From Mesorhizobium sp. NFR06 (lineage in GTDB: Bacteria; Pseudomonadota; Alphaproteobacteria; Rhizobiales; Rhizobiaceae): a DNA stretch of 64,000 nt. The stretch spans positions 496,001-560,000 of the forward strand of contig NZ_FOVT01000001.1 in assembly GCF_900115245.1 (NCBI RefSeq), read 5' to 3'. The translations under genes were made by a program, and so were the position numbers. The notes beneath the pieces were generated by a model that made no database searches, was not told the origin of the DNA, and saw nothing but the letters and a program-made list of their open reading frames with translations. Shown here piece by piece: positions 62,018-64,000 of the stretch. Position 1 is the stretch's first letter; each line of letters starts with the position of its first letter.

Positions 62018-63613
62018 ATCCAGCAGCGCCTGCAGCGTCTCGATGCGGTCGGCCTCGGCCGCCGGCTTGTCCCAGCGCAGCCGCGATATCCGTGGAAAGC
62101 GCATGGCGACACCCGATTTATGGCGCGTGGAGCGGTTGAGGCCTTCGAATGCCACTTCCAGCACCAGGCCGTTCCTGCGGTCGGCGCGCACCGAGCGAAC
62201 CGGCCCGAACCGTTCAGTCGTGTTGTCGCGGACATATTTGTCGATCTCCCTCAGCTCCTCGTCCGTGAAGCCGAAATAAGCCTTGCCGACCGGCACCAGC
62301 TCTTCCGAACCCTCCGGCCCGGACCAGACGCCGAACGTGTAGTCGGAATAGAAGCTCGAGCGCTTGCCGTGGCCGCGCTGCGCATACATCAGCACCGCAT
62401 CGATGGTGTGCGGATCGCGTTTCCACTTGAACCAGGGTCCTTTCGGCCGGCCGGCGAGATAGGGCGAGTCCCATCGCTTCAGCATCACCCCTTCGATGAT
62501 CGGATGCGGCGGCGCCTGGCGCAGCCGCTCCAGCGTCTCCCAATCGGAAAACGCGACCAGCGGCGAGAGGTCGAAACGGCCGGGGTCGAGCGTGTTGACG
62601 AAGGTCTCGAGCCGCTTGCGGCGCTCGGCGAAGGGCAGGGCGCGCAAATCCTCGCCATCGATCTGCAGCGCGTCGTAGCAGCGCATGAAGGCCGGATATT
62701 GCTGCTGGATCTTTGGCGACACGCTCTTACGGTTCAGCCGCTGCTGCAGATCGGAAAAGGTTCCGGTTGCCTCGCGCGGGTCGCCGACCAGCAGTTCGCC
62801 ATCGAGCGTCGCTTCGAAGTTCATTGCCGCGGCAAGGTCCGGAAAGGCGCCGGACACGTCGTCGCCGGTGCGCGAATAGAGCCGGCGCACGCCGCCTTCG
62901 CACACCGCCTGCACACGGATGCCATCCCATTTCCACTCGGCCGCATAATCGGCCGGGTCGAGCTTTTCGAGGTCGCCGTCGTCGATGGCGTTGGACAGCA
63001 TCACCGGCCGGAACAGCGCGAGCGCCGCACTCCGCGGCTTTTCCGCTTTGCCTTCCAGCCAGGCGAACAACTCGGCATAAGGCGGCGTCAAGCCGTGCCA
63101 GAGCTCCTCGATCTCGGCGACGTCGACTTTGCCGAGGTCGGCCAGCGCCTGCTTGGCGAGCCGCGCCGACACGCCGATGCGCAAGCCCCCGGTCACCAGC
63201 TTGATGATGGCGAAGCGCGCCGAGATGCCGCCGTCGTCGAGTAGCCGCGCCAGCACCTTCGGCCCATCCGACCGGCTGGCCGCCTGCAGCTTGCCGACCA
63301 CTTCGGCAAGCGTCGGCACATGATTGGGGATATGGCTCTGTGGTTGCGGCCAGACCAGCGACACGGTTTCGGCGAGGTCGCCGACATAGTCGTAGGAATA
63401 GCCGAACAGCACCGGATCCATGCGCTCGACCACCAGCGCACGCAGCATCGCCGGCTTCACCGCCGCGATCGACAGGTCGCCGGTGATCGCCGCCAGCGCC
63501 AGCCCGCGGTCGGGATCCTCGACGCTGCGGAAATAGTCGGTGAGCAGCGTCAGCTTGCCGTTGCGCGACGGCGTCAGCACGAGGCGGTCGAGGAGTTCGG
63601 CGAAGCGGTTCAT
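62015..63613 (-). CDS. ATP-dependent DNA ligase (damage-response type)
   Basis: A 532-residue ligase with ATG 63613. An N-terminal helical DNA-binding domain (1-200) is followed by the nucleotidyltransferase domain with the AMP-binding lysine K228 in EWKWDGIRVQAV, motif III TLDGELLVGD, motif IV EGVMLKRWDSPYLAG and motif V WFKWKRDPHTIDAVLMYAQR, then an OB domain. It belongs to the group linked to a beta-lactamase-fold exonuclease and a helicase and tied to cisplatin-type damage. The exonuclease gene lies upstream. It seals nicks using ATP, besides the essential NAD-dependent LigA encoded elsewhere. Confidence 0.94.
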   Translation of the reverse strand: MNRFAELLDRLVLTPSRNGKLTLLTDYFRSVEDPDRGLALAAITGDLSIAAVKPAMLRALVVERMDPVLFGYSYDYVGDLAETVSLVWPQPQSHIPNHVPTLAEVVGKLQAASRSDGPKVLARLLDDGGISARFAIIKLVTGGLRIGVSARLAKQALADLGKVDVAEIEELWHGLTPPYAELFAWLEGKAEKPRSAALALFRPVMLSNAIDDGDLEKLDPADYAAEWKWDGIRVQAVCEGGVRRLYSRTGDDVSGAFPDLAAAMNFEATLDGELLVGDPREATGTFSDLQQRLNRKSVSPKIQQQYPAFMRCYDALQIDGEDLRALPFAERRKRLETFVNTLDPGRFDLSPLVAFSDWETLERLRQAPPHPIIEGVMLKRWDSPYLAGRPKGPWFKWKRDPHTIDAVLMYAQRGHGKRSSFYSDYTFGVWSGPEGSEELVPVGKAYFGFTDEELREIDKYVRDNTTERFGPVRSVRADRRNGLVLEVAFEGLNRSTRHKSGVAMRFPRISRLRWDKPAAEADRIETLQALLD

Positions 63614-63655
63614 GGGGAGGCGGGCCGCGCAAATAGGCGAGGTTTGCGTTCCTTC

Positions 63656-63816
63656 GCGCCCCCCTCTGTCCTGCCGGACATCTCCCCCACTCGGGGGGAG
63701 ATCGGATGTCGCCGTCGCTTTCGCCAATCGCCAACGTTGCGAAGGAAGCGCCGGCGGCCAAACCGCCAATCTCCCCCCTTGTGGGGGAGATGGCCGGCAG
63801 GCCAGAGGGGGGCGCC
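63656..63816. repeat. Palindromic intergenic repeat, family B, copy 3
   Basis: GCGCCCCCCTCTGTCCTGCC pairs with GGCAGGCCAGAGGGGGGCGC (one change), flanked inside by CATCTCCCCCACTCGGGGGG and CCCCCCTTGTGGGGGAGATG. It separates the exonuclease and ligase genes, which elsewhere are usually adjacent in one operon. Confidence 0.88.
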
Positions 63817-63857
63817 GCAGAGCGCAACGCTAGCGATTGTCGAAACCACTTCGGCCA

Positions 63858-64000
63858 TCAATCGCCCTCGTCCTCATACCCCACCAAATGCAGCGGCCTC
63901 GCCGCGATGCCCTCCAACTCGCACCAGCGCACCAGCGCTTCCTCGCGGCCATGCGTCACCCAGATTTCCTGTGCGCCCGTTTCCTTGAGCGTGATGATCA
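63858..64000 (-). CDS. Ligase-associated DNA exonuclease, C-terminal end (cut by window edge)
   Basis: The last 47 codons of a minus-strand gene enter from the right edge and stop with TGA at 63860-63858. The visible tail IITLKETGAQEIWVTHGREE and LVRWCELEGIAARPLHLVGY, then EDEGD, is the usual C-terminus of the metallo-beta-lactamase-fold exonuclease that travels with this ATP-dependent ligase. The catalytic part lies outside the window. The identification rests on this tail and on the neighbouring ligase gene. Confidence 0.8.
   Translation of the reverse strand, partial: IITLKETGAQEIWVTHGREEALVRWCELEGIAARPLHLVGYEDEGD

Overview
The window reads as a chromosomal stretch of a high-GC alphaproteobacterium of the order Hyphomicrobiales, most likely a Mesorhizobium-like rhizobium. 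I base this on gene style and order (DUF47-Pit pair, xylonate/arabinonate-type dehydratase, non-pyrrolysine MttB homologue, ligase-associated exonuclease with ATP-dependent ligase) and on several families of long palindromic intergenic repeats of the kind common in rhizobia. No phage genes, transposases, integrases, CRISPR arrays or rRNA genes were seen. There is one tRNA, tRNA-Thr(CGT), near 59.8 kb.

Layout. 1-16 kb is mostly housekeeping and sugar metabolism: a truncated LysR regulator, a phosphate transporter with its PhoU-like partner, a VOC protein, a cysteine-free Mrp/ApbC ATPase, a CoxG-like protein, an IlvD/Edd sugar-acid dehydratase, an MttB-family methyltransferase, a MocR-type regulator, glucose-6-phosphate isomerase, a HAD phosphatase, a methyltransferase and a long-chain acyl-CoA ligase with a histone-H1-like tail at its N-terminus. 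16.4-21.6 kb is a complete dppABCDF dipeptide transporter operon.

22-49.5 kb looks like a catabolic island. It has an amino-acid ABC transporter (binding protein and permease, no ATPase) between two PLP enzymes; an HpcH/HpaI aldolase divergent from a flavin monooxygenase; a translationally coupled operon for aerobic CoA-dependent aromatic breakdown (2-aminobenzoyl-CoA monooxygenase/reductase, SDR, MarR, enoyl-CoA hydratase, acyl-CoA dehydrogenase, RidA); a second peptide-type ABC transporter with a flavoprotein; and a divergent operon of an isatin-hydrolase-like cyclase, a second flavoprotein, another MarR and a two-subunit indolepyruvate-type 2-oxoacid:ferredoxin oxidoreductase. My reading is isatin -> isatinate -> 2-aminobenzoyl-CoA -> ring reduction, deamination and beta-oxidation, with no need for a CoA ligase. 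Short palindromes centred on GCTT or AAGCTT lie before four of the transcription units and are candidate MarR operators.

49.5-64 kb holds stress and envelope genes (PNPOx-like protein, two small secreted Gly-Cys-Gly proteins, a GYD protein next to a decayed duplicate of a DUF1501 gene, a DUF1501-DUF1800 pair), an ECF sigma/anti-sigma/metal-sensor/EF-hand cluster, a class III cyclase with TolB-like and TPR domains, the tRNA, a rhizobial membrane protein, an NTF2-fold protein and a DNA-repair ligase/exonuclease pair that runs off the right edge.

Products are assigned by recognising motifs and family resemblance by eye; no database search was run. Start codons were chosen by ribosome-binding site, spacing and overlap with neighbours.
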